Positions 46,406 to 57,535 of a DNA stretch of 64,000 nucleotides are shown in pieces (positions within the stretch are counted from its first letter, which is position 1; the number at the start of each line of letters is the position of its first letter). The stretch spans positions 154,501 to 218,500 of the forward strand of contig JAOTOM010004741.1 of assembly GCA_034440615.1 (NCBI GenBank). The letters are read 5' to 3'. The notes below the pieces were generated by a model. The model made no database searches and was not told the DNA's origin. It saw only the letters and a program-made list of their open reading frames with translations. The DNA is from Ashinkailepas kermadecensis. Its lineage: Eukaryota > Arthropoda > Thecostraca > Neolepadidae. Position numbers and translations under genes: made by a program.

Positions 46406-47155
46406 AGACGGCAAGTCGCAGGGAGGCACTTGCTTGCTTAATTCAGATTCATTGACAAGTCAATTAGTTACTTGATTAAATTGCATCTACTTCATTGAGA
46501 ATCACATGTTTTAGAGCGCAAGGAATGTGTTGCATGATAGCATATTATTTATTGCATATGTTGTGCACTGTACTGCAAGCGACATATTCAGAATTCCGTG
46601 GGGATAATGTATTTCTTCACTCAGACACCATCCAACTATTTTACCATACAAAGATTTTACTTTTTATGAAGCAATATTTCTGGCACTCTTCTCGAACTCT
46701 TGCTGGGGTGGCTTTATGGACCAGGATCCAATTGCTAAGCAGAGCTTGTTGTGTGAATCCTGACCCATAAATAAATAAGAATAAGAAGAACGGAGACATC
46801 TAATTATAAGAATATATAAGAACGGAGATAAATAATTTATCTTATTGGATAAATAAGAAGAACGGGCGACCCGGTTACATTTCGTGCTGAAGCAATATGA
46901 ACTAAAAATGTATTATGGTAAACTAATTGGATGGTATCCGTTTGAAGAAATATTTTATTTGCGCATAGATAATCTGAATATGTCGCTTGAAATATAGCGC
47001 ACAGTATATACAATAAATAATTCACATCATACAACATATGCCGCATGCTCAACAACGCGTGAATATCAATGAAACAGATGTAATGTAAGTAAGTAGTCAA
47101 TCGATTCATCAATGAATCTGAATTAAGCAAGCAAGTGCCGCCTTGGGGTCCGCCG

Positions 47156-47310
47156 CCCCGGTAGCTCAGTTGGCTTGGGCACCGGCCTGCGCTGGTCTCT
47201 CCTGTCCTTGAAAGGCTGGGTTCGAGCCGTTTCACGCGCTTGATTTTAGCCACTGGCTAGGAGGGTCAATTGGCAACTGGCACGATAATGTGGAAAAGCG
47301 AGCTTCCGGG
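47156..47310 (+). repeat. tRNA-derived SINE-like head, right arm
   Basis: A perfect A box TAGCTCAGTTGG at 47162-47173 and B box GGTTCGAGCC at 47219-47228, 45 bases apart. Downstream, GAGGGTCAATTGGCAACTGG is shared with the left arm. Confidence 0.75.
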
Positions 47311-47437
47311 GTGGCCGTGTGAATGTATTAGCGGCACGTGAAGCATTTTGCCAAATATCTACTGTAGAACTGCAATCAATGGATCGGGTGATGCGGCTAG
47401 GGCTCAAGCAAGGTCTGTTTAGCAATTGGATCCTGGT

Positions 47438-47719
47438 TTATAAAGCCACCCCAGCAAGAATTCGAACTAAAGTTCTAAAAAGTGTAAAAGTTAGAAATTG
47501 TGTCATTATTGTAGGGTAGGAGAATCCTCCGTTGACATCATAAAATTCCGCCCTCCTTTCGCTACATCCTTTCCAACCGAGCTCCTTCCAACACTTCCAG
47601 CTCATTCTGTGTTGCCGAAGTCCGAAATCCACAACGATCAAACTCTGCTTGTCTGCAGAGGTCGAGTGGTGGACCGATCGCTGAACTGTCAATGTTGTTT
47701 GGCCGACTGAGGAATGCAA
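47438..47719 (-). pseudogene. Partner frame in the right arm
   Basis: A 93-codon minus-strand frame matching the C-terminal half of 45783-46130, including the stop codon after LAGVAL. Frame changes occur in its N-terminal half. Confidence 0.4.
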
Positions 47720-47976
47720 GGCGGGAACAGCGTAGTGTTTCTCACTGCATGGCTGCAGGGCAAATGACCACCCGACGACCGCACAAGCGAATACCTACGG
47801 CTGACCGGTGGTGAAACTTGCGGACTGTCACGCAACGCATAACTGTGAAGCGGCGCAGTCTACCAGTAATTATTTGTGTGGAACGGCACAGCCTACGTTC
47901 TTAGGGGCCAGCCATAGTTAAGGGTACCCCCGAACATCCTACCGATACCGAGGTACAGACAAACCTACTTACGTAC

Positions 47977-48012
47977 AGACACATACACACACACACGCAC
48001 ACACACACACAC

Positions 48013-48076
<64 letters not shown>
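47977..48076. repeat. (CA)n-(TA)n compound microsatellite
   Basis: CA repeats then TA repeats, the same composition as at 43.5 kb. Confidence 0.95.
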
Positions 48077-48285
48077 CAATGCATCAGATCAGAGGCGTGG
48101 CCAAGGGTGGGGTGAGGCTTGGGATGGGGGTGTTGGTGGGGTGTCCGCCCCCATTAGCAACACAAAATGTACGAGATGAGATTTTTGACGCGCTGTTGGA
48201 CGGTTGATCGTCACGGTACCGGGAGGAAATTTGTGGCAGACCTCAGAAGAGACACACGCCGACGGTCTGCCCGGACGACTGTTAG

Positions 48286-48905
48286 AGCCGTTGTCGTCGA
48301 ATAACAAGCCGTTGTCGTCGAATGACAAGCCGTTGTCGACGAATGACAAGCCGTCGTCGTCGAATGACAAGCCGTTGTCGTCGAATAACAAGCCGTTGTC
48401 GTCGAATAACAAGCCGTTGTCGTCGAATGACAAGCCGTTGTCGTCGAATGACAAGCCGTTGTCGCCGAATGACAAGCCGTTGTCGACGAAAGACAAGCCG
48501 TTGTCGTCGAATGACAAGCCGTTGTCGACGAATGACAAGCCGTTGTCGACGAATGACAAGCCGTTGTCGCCGAATGACAAGCCGTTGTCGTCGAATGACA
48601 GCTGTGTCGTCGAATGACAAGCCGTTGTCGACGAATGACAAGCCGTTGTCGTCGAATAACAAGCCGTTTCGTCGAAGATTGTCGACGAATGACAAGCCGT
48701 TGTCGACGAATGACAAGCCGTTGTCGTCGAATAACAAGCCGTTGTCGTCGAATGACAAGCCGTTGTCGTCGAATGACAAGCCGTTGTCGACGAATGACAA
48801 GCCGTTGTCGTCGAATAACAAGCCGTTGTCGTCGAATGACAAGCTGTTGTCGTCGAATGACAAGCCGTTGTCATCGAATGACATGCCGTTGTCGTTTAAT
48901 GACAG
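48286..48905. repeat. 21-bp tandem repeat, about 29 copies
   Basis: Unit CCGTTGTCGTCGAATGACAA plus G, with GTCGTCG/GTCGACG/GTCGCCG and ATGAC/ATAAC variants. Two damaged units lie near 48596-48612 and 48665-48685. Frames on both strands stay open with a 7-residue period; not genes. Confidence 0.96.
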
Positions 48906-49124
48906 GCAGTCGCCGTTTCGCTTGCTCGTAAGCCCTGTCAATGAAGGGCCACTATCGTCCGTCGTATTTTCGGACAAGATGTTATGGGGTCAAGTCTGAG
49001 CTAGGCGAATCACAGCCAGGAGAAGAGCACTCTCCTACATATATATCACAGGCTTCTTCATCACTACATCACAGGCTTCTTCATTGCATTTCCAAAGCTT
49101 TCGGATGTGGTAAGCCTTTGCCTT

Positions 49125-49210
49125 CAGTGAGCTGAGAGCCTGAGAGCTGAGAACCTGAGAGCTGAGAGCCTGAGAACTGAGAGCCTGAGAGCTGAGAGCT
49201 GAGAGCCTCG
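49125..49210. repeat. GAGAGCTGA/GAGCCTGA short repeat
   Basis: About eight units of GAGAGCCTGA or GAGAGCTGA in tandem. Confidence 0.9.
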
Positions 49211-49300
49211 TTTGCGTGAACTCACCGAAGATGGATGAAATAGCAATCCGAGAGCTTTGTATATAGACAAAATAGATTTGTGGCATCTGGCATTATCTTA

Positions 49301-49301
49301 C

Positions 49302-49389
<88 letters not shown>

Positions 49390-49420
49390 CTATATCTCTC
49401 TCTCTCTCTATATATATAAT
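49301..49420. repeat. (CT)n microsatellite
   Basis: About 85 bp of nearly pure CT followed by CTAT-type repeats. Confidence 0.96.
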
Positions 49421-50433
49421 ACCGATAGCTAAGTAACTAGTGCCTTTCTGTTCTGTATAAAAATCGCAATTTCCACCACACATTGGCTGCTCCGGAGCAG
49501 TGAACCAAGTAATAAACTCGGCGGGGGAGCGATACCAATCACCATGGGAACGGCGCGTCCAGTCTGTCTTCTCCGCGAAAACATATGGCCTCGTTTCCGT
49601 GCGGGACGTAAATCAGCACAGTGGACACTCTCAATGATTAGTTGTGCAGCAAACCTTCTCTGGTAGACAATATCGACACACGATCGAACTCCCCACTCAG
49701 TGGACGCTAGCAAAACATGACCCGCATGGCAGTCTGTTCATATTTACGATTCATAAACAGGCTGCATGTGCACCGGACACATTTGGAGTCAAATTTGGTG
49801 TTCATACTTAGTTTTCGCAGAAGCTTTTTCCAGATGGTGTTTCAATCCTTCCGGGAGAAGCAACATCCCACAATTGAGCTTCTGAACTATTCCTGATGTC
49901 TTCTGGGGACAAGATCCATTTTATAGAACGCTCCGATCAGCTTTAGTTAAGCTCACTCGTACCGATCACCGGATGGATTGATTACCTTCACGTGCCACTT
50001 TCCGGTCCAGGTACTGCAAACTCTGCCGCCACCTAATTTACCTAGAACGAAGAGGTCGTTCAACTTGTCTCACCTTTCTTGAAGTTCAGCAGGTGCGAAT
50101 TGAAGCTGTAAATGGCCTTACAAAGTTGTCGGCCGTTCACAAGTGTCGGAAGCTGTTGCACCCGACTCGCTGCAGTTGCTGTGTTGTGTCCGAACATACT
50201 GTTCTCTTCCAAAGTTAGAACCCGCTAACGGGTCACGTGCAGTTGTAATTCTGGTCATAGTTCAAGAGGCAGAATTCGATTAGAGGGCCTCTAGTCACCT
50301 CGCAGTTCCTGCAACTATGCCAACCTTCTGTTGGATCCACAACCCTGACCATCGCAGCGAATTCGTAATCCTCCTGATGGTCTATGGCTCCTACAGAGCC
50401 CAATCGACCCCAGAGTCTCGTCACTACAGCTCT
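49421..50433. other. Intergenic, no gene seen
   Basis: Only short frames on both strands with no recognised domain. Confidence 0.4.
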
Positions 50434-51286
50434 GAAACTGGCGGGTGTCTCCCCTGATAGTGATCAGGCCAAAGCCGGCGGAGGCCAGCCCGCCACTGGC
50501 GGGTGTCTTCCCTGATAGTGATCAGGCCAGAGCCGGCGGAGGCCAGCCGCCACTGGCGGGTGTCTGAAACTGGCGGGTGTCTCCCCTGATAGTGATCTGG
50601 TCAGGCCGGCGGAGGCCAGCCGCCACTGGCGGGTGTCTCCCCTGATAGTGATCAGGCCAGAGCCGGCGGAGGCCAGCCGCCACTGGCGGGTGTCTCCCCT
50701 GATAGTGATCAGGCCAGAGCCGGCGGTGGCCAGCCGCCACTGGCGGGTGTCTCCCCTGATAGTGATCTGGTCAGGCCGGCGGTGGCCAGCCGCCACTGGC
50801 GGGTGTCTCCCCTGATAGTGATCAGGCCAGAGCCGGCGGAGGCCAGCCGCCACTGGCGGGTGTTATGGGGGGTCCGGCCGGGGTGCCAGCCACCACTGGC
50901 GGGTTTAGCCGCGGAGGCCAGCCGCCACTGGCGGGTGTCTGAAACTGGCGGGTGTCTCCCCTGATAGTGATCTGGTCAGGCCGGCGGTGGCCAGCCGCCA
51001 CTGGCGGGTGTCTCCCCTGATAGTGATCAGGCCAGAGCCGGCGGAGGCCAGCCGCCACTGGCGGGTGTCTCCCCTGATAGTGATCAGGTCAGGCCGGCGG
51101 AGGCCAGCCGCCACTGGCGGGTGTCTCCCCTGATAGTGATCTGGTCAGGCCGGCGGTGGCCAGCCGCCACTGGCGGGTGTCTCCCCTGATAGTGATCTGG
51201 TCAGGCCGGCGGTGGCCAGCCGCCACTGGCGGGTGTCTGAAACTGGCGGGTGTCTCCCCTGATAGTGATCTGGTCAGGCCGGCGGT
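50434..51286. repeat. 57/54-bp tandem repeat, about 15 copies
   Basis: Unit CCACTGGCGGGTGTCTCCCC, TGATAGTGATCAGGCCAGAG, CCGGCGGAGGCCAGCCG. Variants have CTGGTCAGGCC or a GTCTGAAACTGGCGG insertion (three places). One copy at about 50865-50920 is rearranged. Confidence 0.95.
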
Positions 51287-51390
51287 GAGTGCCTGGCTCG
51301 GGTTCACTTACCAGTCACTGACCATACATTGGCATGCAACAATTGTCTCTGCTTATGCCTACTGGCCAATGTTGACCTCCTCCGAATTGT

Positions 51391-52114
51391 CAGTAACCAA
51401 GTAGTGTCGGTAGTGATGTGGTGTCCAATAACCCTGCAGTGTCGGTAGTGATGTGGCGTCCAGCAACCCTGTGGTGTCGGTAGTGATGTGGTGTGTCCCG
51501 CAAACCTGTAGTGTCGGTAGTGATGTGGAGTCCAGTAGCCCAGTAGTGTCGGTAGTGATGTGGTGTCCAGCAACCCAGTAGTGTCGGTAGTGATGTGGTG
51601 TCCAGTAACCAAGTAGTGTCGATAGTGATGTGGTGTCCAGTAATCCAGTAGTGTCGGTAGTGATGTGGTATCCAGTAACCCAGTAGTGTCGATAGTGATG
51701 TGCTAGTGGTGTCGGTAGTGATGTGGGTCCAGTATCTCAGTAGTGTCGGTGATGATGTGTTCAGTAACCCAGTAGTGTCGGTAGTGATGTGGTGTCCAAT
51801 AACCCAGTAGTGTTGGTAGTGATGTGTCCAGTAACCCAGTAGTGTCGGTAGTGATGTGGTGTCTATCAACCCAGTAGTGTTGGTAGTGATGTGGTATCCA
51901 GTAGTGTCGGTAGTGATGTGGTGTTCAGTAACCCTGTGGTGTCGGCAGTGATGTGGAGTCCAGTAACCCAGTAGTGTCGGTAGTGATGTGGTATCCAGCA
52001 ACCCAGTAGTGTTGGTAGTGATGTGGTGTCCGGTAATCCAGTAGTGTCGGTAGTGATGTGGTGTTCACCAACCCCGCGACAGGCAGGGCCGCCCAGTAGT
52101 GTCGGTAGTGATGT
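51391..52114. repeat. About 35-bp tandem repeat, about 20 copies
   Basis: Unit CCAGTAGTGTCGGTAGTGAT, GTGGTGTCCAGTAAC with frequent small deletions. It ends inside a GC-rich unique segment. Confidence 0.94.
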
Positions 52115-52591
52115 CTGGCGGAGCCTCCCAGCCCGCCTCCGCCAGACGCCCATTGTTTTCTTTCCACGGGGCCGGTATTTGTGAGCCGAACGGTCGTTCG
52201 GTGGCGTGCTGCCCATCTTGATGACGCCATGCCGACGCCGTGAAAACCGTCAGAGTTTGGTCGGCAGGGCGTCGGCCCAGACGGACCTGGTCTCGCCGCC
52301 CCGGTGCGAAGGCGAGCCGCCAGACTGAACGCCACACGCCACTCGCGGCGTTCTGACGGCACAGGCAGTGTTCGGCATAGTTCTGAGCACGCCGCCGACT
52401 GCGTGCCGCACCAGGAGGTGCGGCAGCGCGCGGCGTCACGTACCGCGACCGGTGATATTGGGCCCGGCCGGCGCGGTCGGCCCGCGTAATAACATCACGT
52501 CCGCGCCAGGGGCGCGTCGGTCTGGGTAGGCGCGCATCTGCCGACAGGCGCACGCCACCCCGACCGCTCGGCCACCAACGGCGGCCACCTA
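52115..52591. other. GC-rich unique segment, coding status uncertain
   Basis: Long frames are open on the minus strand across 52065-52688, but third positions are not clearly biased and no domain is visible. No gene is called. Confidence 0.3.
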
Positions 52592-52896
52592 TGTCGCAGC
52601 AGGTCCACTTCACAGTATGCTCCGGCTCTGACCACCGGATCCTCTGTCGCAGCAGGTCCACTTCACAGTATGCTCCGGCTCTGACCACCGGATCCTCTGT
52701 CGCAGCAGGTCCACTTCACAGTATGCTCCGGCTCTGACCACCGGATCCTCTGTCGCAGCAGGTCCACTTCACAGTATGCTCCGACTCTGACCACCGGATC
52801 CTCTGTCGCAGTAGGTCCACTTCACAGTATGCTCCGGCTATGACCACCGGATCCTCTGTCGCAGTAGGTCCACTTCACAGTATGCTCCGGCTCTGA
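52592..52896. repeat. 53-bp tandem repeat, 5.7 copies
   Basis: Copies start at 52592, 52645, 52698, 52751, 52804 and 52857. Each runs TGTCGCAGCAGGTCCACTTC, ACAGTATGCTCCGGCTCTGA, CCACCGGATCCTC, with GCAGTAGG in the last two. Confidence 0.97.
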
Positions 52897-53010
52897 ATAG
52901 ATCCACCAGAGCCCCGTGTGTAATGAGTAATGACCCACACTCTCCATGCGACATCGGCGGTGTCGGGGCGAACAGCACCAGCTCCAGCCAGTCCCTGGCA
53001 ACGGCGTGCA

Positions 53011-54440
53011 CTACATGCAAATGTAGTTCCTATTTTCAAGAAAGGAGAAAGAGGAAAAGTTGAAAACTATAGGCCAGTAAGCCTCACATTCCTAGTCTGC
53101 AAGGTACTCGAATCAATTATCAAGGATAGAATAGTTAGTTTTCTGGAAGGAAACAGGTTAATTAAAGATACTCAACATGGGCTTACAAAAGGGCGATCGT
53201 GTCTCACAAACTTCTTGGACCTTTTTAATTTTACCTACAGAACAATTCGACCAGGGAAATCAGGTTGATGTAGCATATCTTGACTTTAGTAAGGCTTTTG
53301 ACAAGGTTCCCATAAACGGTTAATGATGCAGCTTCAGGGCCATCGTATTGCAGGTAGCATCCGAAAATGGATAGAGTTGTGGCTTTCAGATAGACAGCAG
53401 AGAGCGATGCTAAATGGTACAAAGTCATCATGGCAAAATGTTCTTAGTGGAGTCCCCAGGGGTCAGTACTGGGGCCACTATTGTTCATTATATTTGTAAA
53501 TAACATTGAAAGTGGCCTAAGCAGTAAGGTTTTGAAATTTGCGGATGAATTGAAAGTCTTCAGGGCAATAACAGGACACAATGAGCAGGTCTTGCTGCAA
53601 AAAGACATAGACGAGCTTGTGAAGTGGTCCGAAAAATGGCAAATGAAATTTAATTTTGATAAGCGCAAAATCATGCATGTAGATGTATGCAGCATATGAA
53701 GGCTCCATACTTGATGGGTGGCAAAGTACTATCTGTGACTCAGCAGGAGGACTTAGGTGTTATATTGAACACAAAATTGGGGGTATCAGAAAAGACCAAG
53801 GAAGCCAGGAAGAAGGCACTAAGAATGCTTGGGGAAATAAATAGGAATGTATCATGCAAAAGTGAGGAAGTCATAAAGAAGCTTTACTGTGCATGTCAGG
53901 CCACATTTGGAATACTGTGTCCAAGCTTCGTTCCCTAGTAATTAAAAAGATTGTTGGCTTTTAGAGAGAGTACAAAAGAGGGCAACAAAAATGGTTAATG
54001 GCATAAGCAACCTGGCATATGAGGAAAGATTGAAGAAATTGAATATGTTTTCACTTCTTCACTTCAGAATGCTGAGAGGAAATCTCATCGAGGTCTTTAA
54101 ATTTGTTCATGGTCAGGAACAGGGATATATCAGGGAAATGTTTGAATTTAACAGAAATGATGCAATTAGAGGTCATCAATTCAAAATTAAAGTTAATCAC
54201 ATCAGGACAAGGTTAAGACAGTCTTTCTTCACCAACAGGGTAGTAGAACATTGGAACCAGCTGCCATAAACCATTGTCAGTAGCAGCACACTGAACATCT
54301 TTAAAAACAGCATAGACACTCATTATAAGAAAAGAGGGCTTGCTTTTCGGTATTCCAGGGAGGGCCGATTGACTGATTTGGTGGGCAACTGGTTCAGTGT
54401 CCAGAGTACAACCAAGAAGGGCCCTTGTGGCTCATAGTTG
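53011..54440 (+). pseudogene. CR1/L2-like LINE reverse transcriptase, 5'-truncated and decayed
   Basis: The plus strand reads PIFKKGERGKVENYRPVSLT, then KVLESIIKDRI, then QHGLTKGRSCLTNFLDLF, the opening blocks of a non-LTR reverse transcriptase. After a frame change comes VDVAYLDFSKAFDKVP (block A), then WIELWLSDRQQRAMLNG, GPLLFIIFVNNIESGL and the catalytic box as FADE, where the family has YADD/FADD. The thumb-proximal DLGVILNTKLGVSEKTK and RKKALRMLGEINRN follow. These motifs fit CR1/L2-type elements. At least three single-base frame changes (near 53240, 53310, 53460) and the altered catalytic box show that it is inactive. No endonuclease precedes it: the copy starts shortly after the 53-bp array, as expected of 5' truncation. 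Confidence 0.88.
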
Positions 54441-55500
54441 CACTGATCTTTTATGTCTTCATATGCGATTTCAACGGCGCTTTTGAATATCTAAGTCGGG
54501 ATTGATGTCTCACAATATGAAATCCGCCAAATGTTATATTTCCCTTTCGCGGCCAGACCCATGCTTCGAGGTGGCTGAGCAAATCTGCATCAAAACGATA
54601 TTAATCGGTTCAAAATATGAGACTTCATCGGCGAAGTTGTCTTGCACATCGGTCCAGTCGTCTAGGGGCATGGTTTTGGCTGCAAATAGGCAAATTTTAG
54701 CAGTCACCGATCCGGCATTGGTGGCACCGTTCCAGGCTTGGACATTCAGAAGAGCCGATGGAATCCCAAACGCCGAATCGACTGGTGAAGGTTCATGCAA
54801 ATTCGCCTTACATTCTCGTAGCGTGATTTTGGCTGCAATTGGGTGGTTGGTGGATATGGGTTTTATGACACGTTGACCGTTGAGTCATGTAGCGTCGCCA
54901 ATCTCTCGCGCCGATTGGTCGCGGGCGAAGAGTAGCGACAGGTGGGCTGCAATTTGGTCTGTGTTCTTTGTGGTCCCCACGATTGCTAAGCATCGTTCCA
55001 GGCTCAGATAAGGCCAAAAGCGTCGTTGACATCACATCCTCTGAATCGATCGGTGAGGGGTTTCATGTAAATCGGTTCAGCCATCTCGGAATATGGTTTT
55101 GGCTGCAAGATTTGGCTGAAACAATAGACCCAAACACAGGGCTGGAGATCTCTCACGAAACCGGTGGGGTTCAAGTCCATATTTTCGAGACATATTTTCA
55201 GATTTAACGAGGAAAATGACGACTTAACATTAGCAAGGCACCAAACCCGGGGGTTCGGACCGCCACCGGTCTACCCGGGATCCCCAGCTATGCCCTCCCG
55301 TCTTCGCGGCACAGGTGACCGGTGGTCCAGCGATGGTGACTATCCCTGCAAAAAAACTGCACGTTTCGCCGCCAAATACAGGGACTACATATCCTTCGCT
55401 GGATACGTCACTGAGATAAATATGTCCATATTGTTACCCGTTCAGGAAAATGGAATTGATTCTGAAATGACTCGCTGTCTGTGACCATCACCACCTGCAC
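54441..55500. repeat. Region with an old diverged duplication
   Basis: Blocks near 54733-54842 and 54995-55110 share TTCCAGGCT, CGAATCGA, TCATG.AAATTCG-like and TTTTGGCTGCAA in the same order, roughly 260 bp apart. No gene recognised. Confidence 0.5.
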
Positions 55501-56117
55501 TCGAATTGCCTAGACATCCCCAATATATTCCGGCTGCTATTTCGCCGCTTTATCTTGCTCCCGAATGCTTCAATTACAACACACCTCTCCTCTGCAGGTG
55601 CCTACTACGAATTTGCCCATCGGCCGACTAAGCGCAAAATAGGCCAAGTGCCATGACCTCTCCAACGTCTGGAAAGCGCCAAATTCTCAGCAAAACCCCA
55701 GCGTCCACTCAGAGCCGGCGGTGTGTGGCCTTGGTGCCGTGCGGCCGCTGCGTCGCCAGCCAATGAGTCCACACACTGCACGTGTCTCTCGGCTGGTCGT
55801 GTTAATCCTTAATGTACAACTTCACAACATGGGACACTAGACTAAAAATTATCACCACATAACCAGCCCGGCGCAGTGGGGCGCGAGCAGCGTCGAGCGG
55901 GACGGCGCGGGCCGTCGGGTGGCAGGATTTGGCGGAGTTGAGTCGCCGCCATACCAGCCACTGTCAGCCGCCTGTCTGCACACCGACCGGCTGGCGGCGG
56001 CACACACGGCGCTTCGCAATCGAGAAGCAACACAGGTTAGGCAGCCTAAGTGAGTGGAGCAACATAAGCAGCCACAACTGGACAGAAGACAATCGGATGG
56101 AGAGAATAAAGAGGAGG
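55501..56117. other. Intergenic, no gene seen
   Basis: No supported feature. Confidence 0.4.
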
Positions 56118-56278
56118 CAAATATTCGATATATAAATGGAATACATCGATAGACGACAGACAGCCAGAAAGGCGTGCGACTCGAACAGTGCGAAAAGGCA
56201 AATATTCAGTAGATAAACAGAATACATCGATAGGCGACAGACAGAAAGACGTGCGAGTCAATCGGTGCGAAAAACACG
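56118..56278. repeat. 81-bp tandem duplication
   Basis: Copies at 56118-56198 and 56199-56278 share CAAATATTC, AATACATCGATAG, CGACAGACAG and GGTGCGAAAA-like ends. Confidence 0.88.
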
Positions 56279-57279
56279 AACCACCGATGGTCACGTTCCA
56301 GTCGGACCGCGGCTCCTGAGACGGCAGGGTATCTGGGCCGAGCCAGAACGCCGGCGGCCAGACCGGACCGGCAGCGGAACGGCCACGTCCGCGCACAGGC
56401 TGACGCATCACGCGCCGGCTCGTCGCCGCCGCCGCCGCAGAGACACGGCGAGCCGAGTCGCGACGATAAAACACTGGCGTCGGTGGAGACGGTGTCGGCG
56501 CACCACAGCGCCGCACGCCCCACCGTTAAAATTAACAACAACGGCGGCACACACGCGCGCCGGCCGCGCCGTCCCGCCGGCCAGCGCTCGACGGCACAAC
56601 TGCGGGCGGGGACTGGCCGACCGGCGGCACCGCCGCCCCCCGCGTCGGCAATTATGAGTCGAAAACTGATAACTTGGCTGTGTGGGACACGTCGCACGGC
56701 CGGCGACAACACACCAGCGCGCGCGCACCCACCAGCAGATATTGCAGCCTGCGGCGAAGGGCGAGCTGGCCGTGAACGGCAGCCGCACACTGCCCACACG
56801 GACGCACACCAGCGCGCGCCGTCGCCGGTGCTGGGTGCCGGTGGCCGCGGCCGCGGCTCCAGGGCGCGCCCCGGCCGGCCGGCCGGCCGCACTCTCGGTG
56901 GGACTGACGAGCCCGCCCAGTCGTAGCGGGACGGGTGTCGGCGGGGAAGGTGTCGGCGGGGCAGGTGTCGGCGGGACGGCGCGTGGCCGGCCGCAACCGC
57001 CATTCGGCGCTGTGTTCGGGCCGGTCGAGTGGTCTCGCACAGGTGGCCGAGTGGTCTCGTTCTCGCACAGTAGTGTACACGGCTCCGGCCACTCTTGCAC
57101 AGCCATTTCCTCGGCTCCGGCCACTCTCGCACAGTCGTCTCCACGGCTCCAGTCACTCTTGCACAGTCGTGTCCACGGCTCCGGCCACCGGCGGCATCAC
57201 GCGCGGCCACTCTGTGTCCGGGCCGGTCACACAGCGCCCCTCCCGAGCCGACTGCACGACACAGCAGCGGGCCAGTCGC
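56279..57279. other. GC-rich segment 3' of GSK-3 (probable UTR side)
   Basis: Long open frames exist on both strands owing to GC richness, but none has a recognisable domain. It lies immediately downstream of the GSK-3 stop codon on the minus strand, so part may be 3' untranslated region. It holds a 15-bp GGTGTCGGCGGGGA repeat (three copies, about 56936-56975), a CCGG run (56871-56891) and a 32-bp repeat at 57080-57187. Confidence 0.4.
57080..57187. repeat. 32-bp tandem repeat, 3.4 copies
   Basis: Copies start at 57080, 57112, 57144 and 57176 with CGGCTCCGGCCACTCTTGCA, CAGTCGTGTCCA and small changes. Confidence 0.9.
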
Positions 57280-57431
57280 TCAGGCAGCAGTCGGGCCCGG
57301 AGAGGCCGACTCGACCGCTGTCGGCGGCGCGTCCGAGTCGAGCGGCGGCGGCGGCGTGCTGCCCGCCGTCGACCCGCTCCGTGCGTGCGCCGGCACCAGC
57401 GTGCCGTTGAGGGTGGGCGCTATCTTCAGCT
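57280..57431 (-). CDS. GSK3: GSK-3 (shaggy), terminal coding exon
   Basis: The minus strand has a strong acceptor, CACACCGTCTGTCCTGCAG, ending at 57432. The exon starts with AG, which joins to the lone G left by the exon at 61545-61731 to make a Glu codon. Translation then gives (E)LKIAPTLNGTLVPAHAR, a Ser/Thr/Pro-rich tail with TAGSTPPPPLDSD, and a TGA at 57282-57280. The tail start corresponds to the ELS-xx-P-L-xxx-L-xP-HA segment that follows FNFT-Q in animal GSK-3 proteins (family knowledge). It is 50 residues long including the split Glu: shorter than the long Gly/Ser-rich tail of Drosophila shaggy and similar to vertebrate GSK3B. Codons are G/C-ending. GSK-3 is a Ser/Thr kinase of Wnt, insulin and Hedgehog signalling; this tail lies outside the kinase fold. 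Confidence 0.85.
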
Positions 57432-57535
57432 CTGCAGGACAGACGGTGTGTCAGGAGCCGCCTCTCGCGATCAGACCACGCCGATACAGGACCACACAGG
57501 GACAAACGGCCAGCACTGTCACAGCACTATCAGTC

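Larger units (their letters stand above)
45650..46770. mobile_element. Inverted composite repeat, left arm
   Basis: This arm is repeated in inverse orientation at 46860-47900. Shared landmarks include GTTATGCGTTGCGTGACAGT, GCATGGCTGCAGGGCAAATG (inverted in the partner), TTGCTGGGGTGGC, CCAGGATCCAATTGCTAA and CAAGCGACATATTCAGA. A tRNA-like head lies within it on the minus strand. A partial third copy of the TTGCTGGGGTGGC-CAATTGCTAA block occurs at 46691-46750, close to the centre of symmetry. Confidence 0.85.
46860..47900. mobile_element. Inverted composite repeat, right arm
   Basis: Inverse counterpart of 45650-46770 with the same order of blocks read on the other strand, at moderate divergence. 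The spacer between the arms is only about 90 bp (AT-rich, AATAAGAA-type). Confidence 0.85.

Noticed and set aside
47156..47237. A functional tRNA gene
   Set aside because: A and B boxes are good, but the sequence does not form a clean cloverleaf by eye and it is embedded in a repeated element, so a SINE-type head is more likely.
48089..48999. SSNDKPL / DDNGLSF repeat proteins
   Set aside because: The same effect of a 21-bp period; several frames on both strands are equally open.
56206..57210. A 334-codon minus-strand frame behind GSK-3
   Set aside because: GC-rich low-complexity translation, no domain, and it is out of phase with the well-supported GSK-3 stop; better seen as 3' flank.
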